64,000 nt of DNA from Heliomarina baculiformis (GCF_019966545.1 NZ_JAIMIC010000006.1:1-64000); one strand, 5' to 3'; shown: positions 9,561 through 19,185, counted from the first letter of the stretch. Translations and numbers: made by a program. Notes: generated by a model not told the origin, from the letters alone.

Positions 9561-10436
9561 ATGGCTATTCAGACAATCGGGGTGATCGGCGCAGGCCAGA
9601 TGGGCAACGGAATCGCGCATGTAATGGCCGTCGCGGAGTACGATGTGCTGCTGACGGACGTGTCGCAGCAGGCGCTCGACAAGGCACTGGAGACCATTCG
9701 CGGCAACCTTAGTCGCCAGGTGTCGCGCGGCAAGCTGGAAGAGAGCGTGATGGAAGCCTCGCTCTCCCGCATCAAGACGACTCTGCAACTGGCGGACCTT
9801 GGCCAGTCCGATCTGGTGATCGAGGCCGCGACCGAACGGGAAAGCGTCAAGCGCGCGATCTTTGACGATTTGCAGCCGCATCTTCAGGACCACACGATCC
9901 TGACCTCAAACACCTCGTCAATCTCGATCACCCGTCTGGCAAGCCGTACAGACCGGCCTGAACGGTTCATGGGGTTCCACTTCATGAACCCGGTGCCGGT
10001 GATGCAACTGGTGGAACTGATCCGGGGCATCGCCACCGACGAACCGACCTACAAGGCCTGCCTTGGCGTGGTCGAACGGCTGGGCAAGACCGCTGCCTCG
10101 GCCGAAGATTTTCCCGCCTTCATCGTTAACCGCATCCTGATGCCGATGATCAACGAAGCCGTCTATACGCTCTACGAGGGCGTCGGTAATGTGAACAGCA
10201 TTGACGAGGCGCTCAAGCTGGGCGCGAACCACCCGATGGGCCCGCTCGAACTGGCCGATTTCATCGGGCTCGACACCTGCCTTGCAATTATGAACGTGCT
10301 GCACGACGGGCTCGCCGACACGAAATACCGCCCCTGCCCGCTGCTGACGAAATACGTCGAAGCGGGATGGCTGGGCCGCAAGACCCAGCGTGGATTCTAC
10401 GATTATCGCGGCGAAACCCCGGTCCCGACGCGCTAA
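9561..10436 (+). CDS. hbd: 3-hydroxybutyryl-CoA dehydrogenase
   Basis: Interconverts acetoacetyl-CoA and 3-hydroxybutyryl-CoA with NAD(P)H. The 291-residue protein has the Rossmann motif GVIGAGQMGNGIAHV (Gly10, 12, 15), the SNTSSISIT segment, the catalytic-histidine block GFHFMNPVPVMQLVELI and the C-terminal helical domain with NRILMPMINEA and GANHPMGPLELADFIGLD. The length is that of the single-function short enzyme, not a fusion with crotonase. GGGAAAG precedes ATG 9561. It probably works with ETF upstream in fatty-acid or C2-assimilation routes. It converges with the acyltransferase gene, with only 5 bp between stops. Confidence 0.93.
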   Translation: MAIQTIGVIGAGQMGNGIAHVMAVAEYDVLLTDVSQQALDKALETIRGNLSRQVSRGKLEESVMEASLSRIKTTLQLADLGQSDLVIEAATERESVKRAIFDDLQPHLQDHTILTSNTSSISITRLASRTDRPERFMGFHFMNPVPVMQLVELIRGIATDEPTYKACLGVVERLGKTAASAEDFPAFIVNRILMPMINEAVYTLYEGVGNVNSIDEALKLGANHPMGPLELADFIGLDTCLAIMNVLHDGLADTKYRPCPLLTKYVEAGWLGRKTQRGFYDYRGETPVPTR

Positions 10437-10441
10437 GCGCG

Positions 10442-11356
10442 TCAGTCGGTCAGTGAAAGCGTGTGATTGCGCAGCCAGGCCATAAAGCCGCGCGGATCAT
10501 CGGCGAAACCGTCAATGGTTTCCTGATCCAGCGGCTGCCCAACAATCGGCCCCTGCGGCTTGTTGAGCGCATGGACGATTTCATGCAGCAACAGCCCCTG
10601 CCGCAGGATCGGCGACAGCTTGTTGGCGATCTGGTAAGCGCGAGAGTTGGCGCCGGGGAACTTCATCGGCACGACCGTCGCGCCTGAGCGGCGGATCAGC
10701 TTGGCGGTAAAAACGTTCCACTCGGCCTCGATGGCCGGGCCGAACCAAGTCTCTGACGCCGCGACGACGCCCGACGGGAAGAGCGCTACAACGCCACCGT
10801 CCTTGAGATGCGCCATTGCGCGGGCGCGCATCTCGACACCCTTGCGCTGCGCTTCCGGATCGTGCGGGAAGGGCACGGGGATCATGTAACTCCCGGCTTC
10901 CTCATCGATCGCCGTCAAGAGTGAGCGGGTCAGGATGCGGTAATCAGGCCGGACCTGCCCGATCAGATCGGCAAAGATCATACCGTCGACCATGCCATGC
11001 GGGTGGTTCGCCACCACAATGACAGGTCCTTCGGACGGGATACGTTCAAGTTGGTGCTGCGGAGTTGTCAGGTCGATGCCCATCACATCAAGACAGGCCC
11101 GCCAGAATTCCTGCCCCCGCGGTGCACCGCGCCGTTCAAATTCGCGGATCAGCCGAACGATGGTCAGTTTGCCGGTACAGAATTCAATCGCACGGATCAG
11201 GTTCGCTTTCCACGGGTCGTCGAATGTCGTTGCATAGGAAAGCGTGCTGCGGTCGTATTTCTTGAAATCAACCGTCTGTTCCGCCTCTGCGCCAGCGCTG
11301 CCATTGGGCACCACGCCGCGACCGGCAGGTGAAGTGTTGTGAAAACTGTCTACCAC
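10442..11356 (-). CDS. Lysophospholipid acyltransferase family protein
   Basis: A 304-residue PlsC-superfamily protein expected at the inner membrane. The acceptor motif is VVANHPHGMVDGMI, a variant of the usual NHxxxxD, followed by RILTRSLLTAI and the substrate block VALFPSGVVAAS, similar to the FPEG motif. Similar proteins are annotated as 1-acyl-sn-glycerol-3-phosphate or ornithine-lipid acyltransferases, so the exact acyl acceptor is uncertain. The start is a GTG at 11356 preceded by GGTGGGGA. It lies downstream of the HPr gene on the same strand, 42 bp away. Confidence 0.75.
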   Translation of the reverse strand: MVDSFHNTSPAGRGVVPNGSAGAEAEQTVDFKKYDRSTLSYATTFDDPWKANLIRAIEFCTGKLTIVRLIREFERRGAPRGQEFWRACLDVMGIDLTTPQHQLERIPSEGPVIVVANHPHGMVDGMIFADLIGQVRPDYRILTRSLLTAIDEEAGSYMIPVPFPHDPEAQRKGVEMRARAMAHLKDGGVVALFPSGVVAASETWFGPAIEAEWNVFTAKLIRRSGATVVPMKFPGANSRAYQIANKLSPILRQGLLLHEIVHALNKPQGPIVGQPLDQETIDGFADDPRGFMAWLRNHTLSLTD

Positions 11357-11398
11357 AGGCTATCCCCACCCTGTATCAACAAAATCGTCCGGTCTGCG

Positions 11399-11668
11399 TC
11401 AGAAACCTTCGCCGAACTTATCCGCCACCAGTGCCTCGATCGCCTTGGCAAGTGCCTCAGCATCAGGTCCGGATGTTTCCACGTCAATAGTCGTTCCGCG
11501 GGAAGCTGCCAACATCAAAAGGCCCATAATGCTGTCACCTGATGCAGCAAGGCCATCCCGCGACACCTCGGCCTGCGCATCGAAGGATTCCACTACTTCG
11601 ACGAGTTTGGCCGATGCGCGCGCGTGCAGCCCTTTTTCATTGACGATCTTCAAGGTCAGCTGCGTCAT
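11399..11668 (-). CDS. ptsH: HPr-like phosphocarrier protein
   Basis: Carries phosphate from enzyme I to EIIA in the phosphotransferase relay. The 89-residue protein has the phospho-histidine at His15 in GLHARASAKL and a regulatory serine at Ser46 in SGDSIMGLLML, the target of HPr kinase/phosphorylase, which is encoded three genes upstream in the same row. The order hprK, rapZ, EIIA, HPr points to a regulatory PTS that controls metabolism and does not import sugar; no EIIB or EIIC is present here. It sits 15 bp after the EIIA gene. Confidence 0.93.
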   Translation of the reverse strand: MTQLTLKIVNEKGLHARASAKLVEVVESFDAQAEVSRDGLAASGDSIMGLLMLAASRGTTIDVETSGPDAEALAKAIEALVADKFGEGF

Positions 11669-11683
11669 CTTCTGCGGGAGCCT

Positions 11684-12076
11684 TTATTCGGGACTGACAT
11701 TTTGCGTGTTGATGTATTTGCGCCCGGCATCCATTGCGATACGCACCGCATCGCCAACGGGCAACTGGCGACTTTTGGCCAGTTTCAGCAGCATCGGCAG
11801 GTTCGCGCCGTACAGGATCCGGCGATTGACAGGGCGGCAGGCCAACAGGCTCAGGTTGGAGGGCGAGCCGCCGAACAGATCGGTGACCATCACGACACCG
11901 TCACCCACGTCCACCGCATCCGCCGCAGCGCAGATTTCCTGCTGCTTGGCGTCCCGGTCGTGGTCCGCTTCGATAGAGACAGCGATCATGCCGGGCTGCT
12001 TGCCTACGACATGCTCGATGGCGGCCAGATACTCCTTGGCCAACCCACCATGCGCCACGATTACGATACCGATCAA
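11684..12076 (-). CDS. manX: Mannose-type PTS EIIA component
   Basis: A 130-residue single-domain EIIA of the mannose/sorbose family. The phospho-accepting His9 lies in [17 protein letters not shown], and [12 protein letters not shown] is the second family signature. With no EIIB/C/D nearby, it is probably a phosphorylation-dependent regulator. The start is TTG at 12076: its first bases overlap the rapZ stop as TTGA, with AAGG just before. Alphaproteobacterial relatives take part in the hprK-HPr-EIIA relay beside ChvGI; that role is inferred from gene order. Confidence 0.88.
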   Translation of the reverse strand: MIGIVIVAHGGLAKEYLAAIEHVVGKQPGMIAVSIEADHDRDAKQQEICAAADAVDVGDGVVMVTDLFGGSPSNLSLLACRPVNRRILYGANLPMLLKLAKSRQLPVGDAVRIAMDAGRKYINTQNVSPE

Positions 12077-12966
12077 ACCTTACTCTCAGTCGCCAAGCGG
12101 CCCTGGTCGAGCTCGCGATGCCTAATTGACACTTGCTGCCCCCCCTCTGCAAGAGCCTTGGCGAGGCTTTCCGCAAGGGCGACAGAGCGGTGTTGCCCGC
12201 CCGTGCAGCCAAAGGCAATCGACAAATGCGATTTGCCTTCATCTACATAGGCAGGGAGAAGCATTTTTGTAAGGTCCAGCACCTTTTCAAAGAAGGGTTC
12301 GAACCTCGGGTCATTCGCAATATAGTCCGCAACCCGTGCGGATCGCCCATCGAGCCCGCGGAGATCGGGCTGCCAATAGGGATTGTTCAGGAACCGGCAG
12401 TCGAAAACCATATCGATCCCGCGCGGCAGGCCGCGCTTGTAGGAAAAGGAATGGATGGATAGCGCCAGTTCACGCTTTTCGTTCGGTGCAAAGAGACGGG
12501 CGATCTCCGCCCGCAGCTCATGCACGTTGAATTCGGAGGTATCGACAAGCGTATCCGCCCGCTCGCGAACCGGTGCCAGCAGGTCCATTTCCCGCGCAAC
12601 GCCAATATCGGGACTTTCCGCCGGGGCCAGCGGGTGACGACGCCGCGTTTCCGAGAACCGGCGCAGCAACACGTCGGACTGGCAGTCGAGATACAGAACG
12701 GTCAGATCGATCTCGCGCCGAGCGGCGAGCGCATCGATCACATCCAGCAGACCCGAGGTCGAGAAATCACGATTGCGCGCGTCGATGCCCAGCGCCAAGG
12801 GACGTTCCGCCCCCGGACCTTCGAGCAAGCGCGGCACGAGGCCCAGCGGCAGGTTGTCGATGGCCTCGAAGCCCAGATCTTCGAGCACGTTTATGGACGT
12901 GGACCGTCCGGCACCCGAGGGCCCGGTGACCAGAACCAGTTTCGATGGCTGCGGCTGCGTCAGCAT
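12073..12966 (-). CDS. rapZ: RNase adapter protein RapZ
   Basis: A nucleotide-binding, RNA-binding adapter; in enterobacteria it senses glucosamine-6-phosphate and directs RNase E to small RNAs. The 297-residue protein has the Walker A motif [10 protein letters not shown] (14-23), a DARN-type segment ([10 protein letters not shown]), [23 protein letters not shown], and the C-terminal block [13 protein letters not shown] that binds RNA in the family. The target in this group is unknown. It overlaps EIIA at its 3' end by 4 bp and hprK at its 5' end by 7 bp, so the genes are translationally coupled. Confidence 0.94.
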   Translation of the reverse strand: MLTQPQPSKLVLVTGPSGAGRSTSINVLEDLGFEAIDNLPLGLVPRLLEGPGAERPLALGIDARNRDFSTSGLLDVIDALAARREIDLTVLYLDCQSDVLLRRFSETRRRHPLAPAESPDIGVAREMDLLAPVRERADTLVDTSEFNVHELRAEIARLFAPNEKRELALSIHSFSYKRGLPRGIDMVFDCRFLNNPYWQPDLRGLDGRSARVADYIANDPRFEPFFEKVLDLTKMLLPAYVDEGKSHLSIAFGCTGGQHRSVALAESLAKALAEGGQQVSIRHRELDQGRLATESKV

Positions 12967-13400
12967 GGCTTATCTTCCTGTCGTCCGGCCTTGAGGAGTT
13001 GCAGCACGGACGCGGCAAAGTGAGGCGATTTCACCGCGTGAAGCAAGGGGACAGAGTGCCCCAGCAGATCAATTTTTCGATTGTGAGGCAGGCGTTCCGT
13101 TTCTTCGTGATCAAGATCGACAGCCCAGGCAACCTGGGCCTGCGCCACGGTCTCGGCATGCAAGATGCCGACACCCCGTGCCTCAATCAGGCCGCGGATC
13201 GGGTCAGGGCAAGAGGCGATCAGGTCCGACGGGGAAGAGGAAAGCGCCGTCCGGTCATCCGCGACGAGCTTGCAACCATAGGCCATCAACTGCAGGGCAA
13301 GACCCGACTTACCGGCACCTGACGCCCCGAGGATCAGCAAGGCCCGATCGTGCCAGGACACGCAGGACGCATGGATGATGATATCGGATGGGTGCTCCAC
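12960..13400 (-). CDS. hprK: HPr kinase/phosphorylase, short alphaproteobacterial form
   Basis: Phosphorylates and dephosphorylates the regulatory serine of HPr. At 146 residues it consists only of the C-terminal kinase domain; the N-terminal domain of the Gram-positive enzyme is absent, which is normal for alphaproteobacteria. Walker A is GASGAGKSG (25-33), followed by LVADDRTAL. The start is a GTG at 13400, 15 bp after the chvG stop. It sits between chvG and rapZ in one transcription direction, linking the two-component system and the PTS genes. Confidence 0.9.
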   Translation of the reverse strand: MEHPSDIIIHASCVSWHDRALLILGASGAGKSGLALQLMAYGCKLVADDRTALSSSPSDLIASCPDPIRGLIEARGVGILHAETVAQAQVAWAVDLDHEETERLPHNRKIDLLGHSVPLLHAVKSPHFAASVLQLLKAGRQEDKPC

Positions 13401-13415
13401 CTCGGAGCGGGCGGA

Positions 13416-15149
13416 TCAGACCGGCAGGCCCACGACAAAGCGTGCGCCCAGCGGGTCAGACGTGATGTCGGCCTGCGTCGGCCGGATGTTCTCGGCCCAG
13501 ATTACTCCGCCATGTGCCTCGACGATCTGTTTCGAAATCGCCAGACCAAGACCAGAGTTATTGCCGAAATGCTCTTCGGGCCGCTGCGAGTAGAACCGTT
13601 TGAAAACCTTGCTCAGCGCCTGATCGGGAATGCCGGGGCCGGTATCCTCGACCACGACCAGCACCCGGTTTTCGCGTTTGCGCACCCAGACACGGATCGC
13701 GTCGCCTTCCTCGCAGAAAGAAATCGCATTGGTGATCAGGTTGACGAAAACCTGCGCCAGACGCGCCTCAAGCCCCTGTATGACGATGGGGCCGGGCGGC
13801 AGGTCGGTGATGTAATCGACGCCCTTCGCCTTTGCATCCTCGCCTAGATACTGGTTGAGGTTTGAGAGCATCGACAGGAGATCGAAAGGCTCTTCTTCTT
13901 CCTTGACCAGTTCGGCATCAAGCCGGGAAGCGTTGGAGATATCGCTGACCAGCCGGTCAAGCCGGCGCACATCATGTTCGATCACATCCAGTAGCTTTTC
14001 GCGCTGATCGTCGCGCTTGACCATGCGCAGCGTGCCGACGGCGGATTGCAGGCTTGCCAGCGGGTTCTTGATTTCATGGGACACATCGGCCGCGAACTGC
14101 TCGTTGCCGTCGATCCGGTTGTAAAGCGCCGACACCATGCCGCGCAGCGCCCGCGACAGGCGCCCAATTTCATCCGGGCGTTCCGACAGATCGGGGATAC
14201 GCACGCGGCCCGGCGACATCGCGCGGGAATTGCGGTCGCGGTCAAGCTCGGCCGCCTCCGCCAGATCCGCAAGCGGGTTCGCGATGGTCGACGCCAGCAC
14301 AAGGCTCAGACCGATGGAAACGAGGATCGCGATAAGGAACATCTGCAGCACACGCTCGCGTCCGCTGCGCACAAGCGCGTCGATTTCACCTGAACGGCTG
14401 GCCATCGCGACGACGCCAATGGCGCTGCCCTCATGTATGATCGGCGCCATCGCGGACAGAACCGTGCCGCCGACCGTATCGAGCCCGGTTTCCACCATCA
14501 TGCCGTTTTCTACCGTGGGCTGCACCGCCTCGCGCAGCTGGTCTTCAAGGCTGCGGATGTCGGCAACCTCGTTCGGTGCGAAAATCGAAGTGGCCGCATT
14601 CCAGAGTTTTGACAGACCGTCCGTCAGCACCGTCCGCGAAGAGGATTCCTGGGTAAGCGCGGTGAGCGTTGCGCTCTGGTCCGATCCCTTGGTGCGGCCC
14701 ACCAGCCGACCGGAGATATCGAAAACCAGCACCTCTACCCCGTTGCGAAGGCTGAGAAGTTCCAGCGTCTGCTGGACCACAGGATCGTTGCGGCGCGCGA
14801 AAGAGGCCTGATCAAGTTCCCCGATACGGGCCTCGAAAACATTCGCGACAAGCCCGGTTTCCCCGGCAAGCGCATTGGCGCGCTGCACGATAAGACTTTC
14901 GCGGGTCTCGTTGAGATAGAGAATGCCGGCGACAAGGATGATTAACGCGATCAGGTTGAACATTACGATCTTACGCGTCAGGGGCGACCCCTTCAACGAC
15001 AGAAGGTTACGCCGGGCGCGCTTGACCCGCAGTTCTTCGGCAACATTGTTGTTCGGGGCGACCCAATCGTCCCCCAGCACAACATCGCCCCTGCGATGGT
15101 TCGGCGTGGTGCCTGCGTCGCGCACGAATGTCCTTCCGGCGATGCTCAT
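13416..15149 (-). CDS. chvG: Sensor histidine kinase ChvG
   Basis: Membrane sensor of the ChvG-ChvI two-component system, which in related bacteria responds to acidity and envelope state. The 577-residue protein has a cytoplasmic N-terminal arm, a first membrane segment (IVMFNLIALIILVAGILYL), a periplasmic sensor region of some 200 residues, a second membrane segment (MFLIAILVSIGLSLVLASTIA) running into HAMP, the phospho-acceptor His358 in AADVSHEIKNPLASLQ, then N (VNLITNAISF), G1 (VVEDTGPGIP) and G2 (NNSGLGLAISK) boxes of the ATPase domain. It follows chvI after 9 bp. Confidence 0.93.
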   Translation of the reverse strand: MSIAGRTFVRDAGTTPNHRRGDVVLGDDWVAPNNNVAEELRVKRARRNLLSLKGSPLTRKIVMFNLIALIILVAGILYLNETRESLIVQRANALAGETGLVANVFEARIGELDQASFARRNDPVVQQTLELLSLRNGVEVLVFDISGRLVGRTKGSDQSATLTALTQESSSRTVLTDGLSKLWNAATSIFAPNEVADIRSLEDQLREAVQPTVENGMMVETGLDTVGGTVLSAMAPIIHEGSAIGVVAMASRSGEIDALVRSGRERVLQMFLIAILVSIGLSLVLASTIANPLADLAEAAELDRDRNSRAMSPGRVRIPDLSERPDEIGRLSRALRGMVSALYNRIDGNEQFAADVSHEIKNPLASLQSAVGTLRMVKRDDQREKLLDVIEHDVRRLDRLVSDISNASRLDAELVKEEEEPFDLLSMLSNLNQYLGEDAKAKGVDYITDLPPGPIVIQGLEARLAQVFVNLITNAISFCEEGDAIRVWVRKRENRVLVVVEDTGPGIPDQALSKVFKRFYSQRPEEHFGNNSGLGLAISKQIVEAHGGVIWAENIRPTQADITSDPLGARFVVGLPV

Positions 15150-15158
15150 CCGAGCTGC

Positions 15159-15860
15159 TTATTCTTCGTTGTAGCGATAACCGATGCCGTAAAGAGTCTC
15201 GATGGCCGAGAACTCATCGTCGGCACTGCGCATCTTTTTACGCAAGCGCTTGATATGGCTGTCAATCGTACGGTCGTCGACATAGACCTGATCGTCATAG
15301 GCCACGTCCATCAGCTGATCGCGGGATTTCACGAAACCGGGCCGCTGGGCCAGTGCCTGCAGCAACAGGAACTCGGTCACCGTGAGAGAGACGTCCTTGC
15401 CTTTCCAGCTCACCGAATGGCGCAGCGGGTCCATGCGCAGATGTCCGCGCTCCATCACCTTGGCCTCGGGGCCGGTGCCGGTTGCGTCGCCTTCGACCGC
15501 GTCCTGGCGGCGCAGAAGCGCACGGATACGTTCAACCAGAAGGCGCTGCGAGAAGGGTTTCTTGACGTAATCGTCCGCGCCCATGCGGAGGCCGAGCACC
15601 TCATCGATCTCGTCGTCTTTCGAGGTCAGGAAGATGACCGGCATCTGGCTTTTCTGGCGGAGGCGCTGCAGCAGATCCATCCCGTCCATGCGCGGCATCT
15701 TGATGTCGAGCACGGCCATGTCGGGCAGGTTCTTGTTGAACGCATCCAGCGCCGCCTGACCGTCATTGTAAGTTTCGACTTCGAAGCCTTCTGCTTCGAG
15801 TGTCATGGACACGGATGTCAGGATATTCCTGTCATCATCCACCAATGCTATCTTAGACAT
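15159..15860 (-). CDS. chvI: Response regulator ChvI
   Basis: OmpR-type DNA-binding regulator paired with ChvG. The 233-residue protein has a receiver domain with acidic triad DDD at 8-10, the phospho-acceptor Asp52 in [19 protein letters not shown] and the conserved KKPFS lysine. A C-terminal winged-helix domain ends in [14 protein letters not shown] and [10 protein letters not shown]. It is the first gene of the chvI-chvG-hprK-rapZ-EIIA-HPr row and is divergent from pckA across 320 bp. The same neighbourhood is conserved in Rhizobiales, where ChvGI affects envelope and central-carbon genes. Confidence 0.95.
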   Translation of the reverse strand: MSKIALVDDDRNILTSVSMTLEAEGFEVETYNDGQAALDAFNKNLPDMAVLDIKMPRMDGMDLLQRLRQKSQMPVIFLTSKDDEIDEVLGLRMGADDYVKKPFSQRLLVERIRALLRRQDAVEGDATGTGPEAKVMERGHLRMDPLRHSVSWKGKDVSLTVTEFLLLQALAQRPGFVKSRDQLMDVAYDDQVYVDDRTIDSHIKRLRKKMRSADDEFSAIETLYGIGYRYNEE

Positions 15861-16180
15861 AAAGCGCCCCTATTCTGCCCATTATATACTGTTTTTTTCC
15901 GCATACATTGCCGCTTTGCCCAACCGAATCAATCCTTAACTACGAATCATCACATCCTTTGAATGCGATTAGTGCAAAAAAACATTATGATTGGCTGAAT
16001 TGTCGCATAGATAGCGCATGATTGTCGGTACCGAAATTCTTGGTTGCGCTAAACCTCGCCTTGGTTGCGCTAACTCAGCCAAACCCTTCTGTTCATGGAT
16101 TAAACCGTCATGTTAAGAGGCCTTTACGACACGTTGTTTGGTGTCGGAATTGGGCCAGTGCCGCCAAAGGAGACAACACG
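15861..16180. other. Divergent regulatory region between chvI and pckA
   Basis: A relatively A/T-rich 320-bp gap with no convincing gene. On the chvI side it holds an AT-rich stretch with TATATACT, a possible -10 element on either strand. On the pckA side it holds two copies of a 14-bp direct repeat (separate entry) and AAAGGAGA as the pckA ribosome site. Signals for both directions are expected here. Confidence 0.6.
16039..16073 (+). repeat. 14-bp direct repeat upstream of pckA
   Basis: CTTGGTTGCGCTAA occurs exactly twice, at 16039-16052 and 16060-16073. The 21-bp period equals two helical turns, so two protein copies could bind on the same face. It lies 108-142 bp ahead of the pckA start. 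TTGCGCTAA resembles half of a LacI-family operator, which is only a suggestion. Confidence 0.6.
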
Positions 16181-17779
16181 ATGACATCAGGACGGGTAAA
16201 CCCGAATTTCCAGCTTGAAGACCAAGGTATCGAAGGTCTCGGCAATGTCTATTACAACCTGATGGAGCCTGCGCTTGTCGAAGCCGCGCTCAAGCGCGGC
16301 GAAGGTTCGCTTGGCAACGGCGGCGCCTTTCTGGTCAGCACCGGCAAATTCACCGGCCGTTCCCCAAAGGACAAACATGTCGTAAAAACCGAATCGGTGG
16401 TGGACAAGATCTGGTGGGAAAACAACGCCGAGATGTCGCCCGAAGGGTTCGACGCGCTTTACGCGGACATGCTCGAACACATGAAGGGCAAGGACTACTT
16501 TGTTCAGGATCTGGTCGGTGGCGCCGATCCGGCGAACTCGATCGATGTGCGGATGATCACCGAACTGGCATGGCACGGTCTCTTCATCCGCCACATGCTG
16601 CGCCGGCCCGACCGCGCCGACCTTGACGAATTCGTCGCCGATTACACCGTGATCAACTGCCCGAGCTTCAAGGCGAACCCGGAAAAGCACAACTGCCGCT
16701 CCGATACCGTGATCGCGATGAACTTCGACAAAAAGGTGATCCTCATCGGTGGCACGGAATACGCGGGCGAAAACAAGAAATCGGTTTTCACGCTGCTCAA
16801 CTACCTGCTGCCGGAAAAAGGCATCATGCCGATGCACTGCTCGGCAAACCACGCGACCGGCAACCCGGTCGACACCGCCGTCTTCTTTGGCCTTTCCGGC
16901 ACCGGCAAGACCACGCTTTCGGCCGACCCGGACCGCACGCTGATCGGTGATGACGAACACGGCTGGTCCGACCGCGGCACCTTCAACTTCGAGGGCGGCT
17001 GCTATGCCAAGACGATTTCGCTCAGCCCCGAGGCGGAGCCCGAAATCTACGCGACCACCAGCAAGTTCGGCACCGTCATCGAAAACATGATCTTCGACGA
17101 GGAAACCTTTGAGCTCGATTTCGAGGATGACAGCCTGACCGCGAACATGCGTTGCGCCTACCCGCTCGAATATATCTCGAACGCATCCAAGACGGCGCTC
17201 GGCGGGCACCCCAAGAATATAATCATGCTGACCTGCGACGCTTTCGGCGTTCTGCCCCCGATTGCGCGGCTGACCCCGGCGCAAGCGATGTATCACTTTC
17301 TCTCGGGTTTCACCTCCAAGGTGGCCGGAACCGAGCGCGGCGTGACCGAGCCCGAGCCGACCTTCTCGACCTGCTTCGGGGCGCCCTTCATGCCGCGCCG
17401 CCCCGAGGTCTATGGCAACCTGCTGCGCGAAAAGATCGCCCAGCACGGCGCGACCTGCTGGCTGGTGAACACCGGCTGGACCGGCGGCGCCTATGGCACC
17501 GGCAACCGGATGCCAATCAAGGCCACCCGTTCGCTGCTGACCGCCGCGCTGGACGGTTCGCTCGCCACCGCCGAATTCCGCAAGGATCCGAATTTCGGCT
17601 TTGACGTGCCTGTCGACGTACCGGGCGTGCCGCAGGTTCTGCTCGATCCGCGCCGCACATGGGGCAACCCCGAAGGGTACGACAAGCAGGCCGCCAAGCT
17701 GGTCCAGATGTTTGCCGACAACTTCGAGCAATACGTGCCCTATATCGACGATGACGTAAAAGCCTGCGCCATCGGCTAA
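16181..17779 (+). CDS. pckA: ATP-dependent phosphoenolpyruvate carboxykinase
   Basis: Converts oxaloacetate and ATP to phosphoenolpyruvate, CO2 and ADP, the entry step of gluconeogenesis. The 532-residue protein is of normal length. Seen directly: RSPKDKH near the N-terminus, the PCK-type P-loop [13 protein letters not shown] (from residue 237), GDDEHGWSD (metal and substrate loop), NFEGGCYAK and [15 protein letters not shown]. The ATG at 16181 has AAAGGAGA at good spacing; the frame extends upstream but is not family-like. It is divergent from chvI, and a terminator follows. Two phased direct repeats upstream suggest dedicated control. Confidence 0.97.
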   Translation: MTSGRVNPNFQLEDQGIEGLGNVYYNLMEPALVEAALKRGEGSLGNGGAFLVSTGKFTGRSPKDKHVVKTESVVDKIWWENNAEMSPEGFDALYADMLEHMKGKDYFVQDLVGGADPANSIDVRMITELAWHGLFIRHMLRRPDRADLDEFVADYTVINCPSFKANPEKHNCRSDTVIAMNFDKKVILIGGTEYAGENKKSVFTLLNYLLPEKGIMPMHCSANHATGNPVDTAVFFGLSGTGKTTLSADPDRTLIGDDEHGWSDRGTFNFEGGCYAKTISLSPEAEPEIYATTSKFGTVIENMIFDEETFELDFEDDSLTANMRCAYPLEYISNASKTALGGHPKNIIMLTCDAFGVLPPIARLTPAQAMYHFLSGFTSKVAGTERGVTEPEPTFSTCFGAPFMPRRPEVYGNLLREKIAQHGATCWLVNTGWTGGAYGTGNRMPIKATRSLLTAALDGSLATAEFRKDPNFGFDVPVDVPGVPQVLLDPRRTWGNPEGYDKQAAKLVQMFADNFEQYVPYIDDDVKACAIG

Positions 17780-17799
17780 GACCTGCCTCGAATTGACAG

Positions 17800-17826
17800 A
17801 CGCCTCCCTTACGGGGGGCGTTTTGC
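17800..17826 (+). terminator. Terminator downstream of pckA
   Basis: A hairpin with 9-base arms (ACGCCTCCC and GGGGGGCGT, allowing a G-T pair) around TTAC is followed by TTTTGCG, 20 bp after the pckA stop. Confidence 0.75.
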
Positions 17827-17883
17827 GTTCAAGTGATCCACCCTGCGCTTGACATCACCTCGGTGCGGGCGTCACGTGAATGC

Positions 17884-18417
17884 ATGCGTTTTCTAGCCGC
17901 CGCCCTGATCCTGCTGGCCCTGCCTGCCCAAGCCGCCGAAGACGGCCCGAGTTTCGATTCCGAGGTCCTCTCGATCAAGTTCGGCGCATTCTGCAAGCTG
18001 ATGTCTGTCGGCGAGGTCCCCGCACCCGAAACCCACGCCCAAAAGATCGACCTTCTGCCCGAGACGCCGGAGATCCGTTGGGAAACGCGGGTAATCCCCG
18101 CCGCGCCAGGCATTTCCTTTGGCGTGCGCACGCAGACGCACAGCGATGACGTCCTGTCGCCCGTGCTCATTGAACTGATCCACCCGCCCTTTTCCGCCTC
18201 GGGTCAGAACGCCCAGCGATACGTAACGGTGCTAGGCGGCGAAGGCCCGTCAATCAACGCCTACAGCTTTGACCTGATGGAAGAGATGGTGCCGGGCGAA
18301 TGGATTCTCTCGGCCTATCACAACGGCGAAATGCTTTATCGTGTGCCGTTTCAAGTTGTCCCGGCCGAAGAACTCCCACAGATCGCCGGCGGCTGCGAAG
18401 GCTACATGGGCGCCTGA
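17884..18417 (+). CDS. Exported DUF3859-like protein
   Basis: A 177-residue protein beginning with a clear signal peptide (MRFLAAALILLALPAQAAE, cleavage likely after AQA), so probably periplasmic. The body fits my memory of DUF3859 (EVLSIKFGAFCKL near the N-terminus; GISFGVRTQ, VLIELIHPPF, GEWILSAYHNGEMLYRVPFQV later), a beta-rich domain of unknown role. The ATG at 17884 is chosen since the signal peptide starts there. Its stop is directly followed by the stop of the opposing permease gene, with no gap. Confidence 0.7.
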   Translation: MRFLAAALILLALPAQAAEDGPSFDSEVLSIKFGAFCKLMSVGEVPAPETHAQKIDLLPETPEIRWETRVIPAAPGISFGVRTQTHSDDVLSPVLIELIHPPFSASGQNAQRYVTVLGGEGPSINAYSFDLMEEMVPGEWILSAYHNGEMLYRVPFQVVPAEELPQIAGGCEGYMGA

Positions 18418-19185
18418 TTAAAGACCCAGACCACGGCGCACGAGGTTCAGCCCCGCAACCAGCAAAACCGCAAGGGTAATCTTGCGAAAGGTCGTCTGGT
18501 CGATCCGGTCCTGCAATTTGCCGCCGATCCACATGCCGATCAGCGCGGGCAAGATCAGAAGGGCCGAAAACGGCATGCTCTCGCGGTTAAGCACGCCGGA
18601 GCCAAGATGCGCGATCACAAGCGCAACCGCCCCCATGCCGTAAATCACCCCCTGCACCCGCATCTGGTCGGCCTTGGGCGTGTTCAGCGCGGTCAGGTAC
18701 AGCACCGTGGGCGGCCCCCAGACCCCGGACATGCCACCGATGAACCCCGCAAAGGCCCCGACCCCGGCCTCAATCTTCTGGCTTGGCTCGGCAAGCGTCA
18801 TGCGCACCCCGAAAAGCTGGATCAGCGCAAAAATCGACACCGGCACGCCCAGCATCAAAAGCATCGTCTGCGGATCGAGAAACCGGACCAGTTGAGCGCT
18901 GGCCAGAAGGAACACGAGGCCAACCAGCAGGAAAACCCGGAACCGCTTGACCGATTCCACCGCCGCCGCCCGGCCATGGCGCAGCGCCTGAAACCCGTTC
19001 GTCGCGACCGTTGGCAGGATCAGCCCGGCAAGCGCGATCTCGGGCGGCAGGAAAATACCAAGACCCGAGATCATGATCATCGGCATGGCAAAGCCCACCA
19101 TGCCCTTTACAGTGCCCGCCACAAGCACCACGGCAAGGGCGAGAGCGAAGCTGGCAGGGGTCAGCAATTCGAAAATTATGTTCAT
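18418..19185 (-). CDS. TauE/SafE-family sulfite exporter-like permease
   Basis: A 255-residue inner-membrane protein with about eight hydrophobic helices. It has the two-repeat layout of the TauE/SafE family, with glycine/proline-rich openings GTVKGMVGFAMPMIMI and GFIGGMSGVWGPPTVLYL at the start of each half. Members move sulfite, sulfoacetate or other organic anions; the substrate here cannot be told. The gene is isolated, convergent with the DUF3859 gene and divergent from the acyl-CoA dehydrogenase gene. Confidence 0.85.
   Translation of the reverse strand: MNIIFELLTPASFALALAVVLVAGTVKGMVGFAMPMIMISGLGIFLPPEIALAGLILPTVATNGFQALRHGRAAAVESVKRFRVFLLVGLVFLLASAQLVRFLDPQTMLLMLGVPVSIFALIQLFGVRMTLAEPSQKIEAGVGAFAGFIGGMSGVWGPPTVLYLTALNTPKADQMRVQGVIYGMGAVALVIAHLGSGVLNRESMPFSALLILPALIGMWIGGKLQDRIDQTTFRKITLAVLLVAGLNLVRRGLGL

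Noticed and set aside
12290-12312. GGTTCGAA-like word as a tRNA T-loop
   Set aside because: It lies inside rapZ and no cloverleaf partner arms are found. Similar words at 890 and 32535 are also inside genes.
12960-13400. hprK as a truncated gene
   Set aside because: The short kinase-only form is normal in alphaproteobacteria and the nucleotide motif is intact.
16187-17731. Long open frame opposite pckA
   Set aside because: It mirrors a certain PEP carboxykinase gene. High GC with strong codon bias leaves the opposite strand free of stops, and the product has no family motif.
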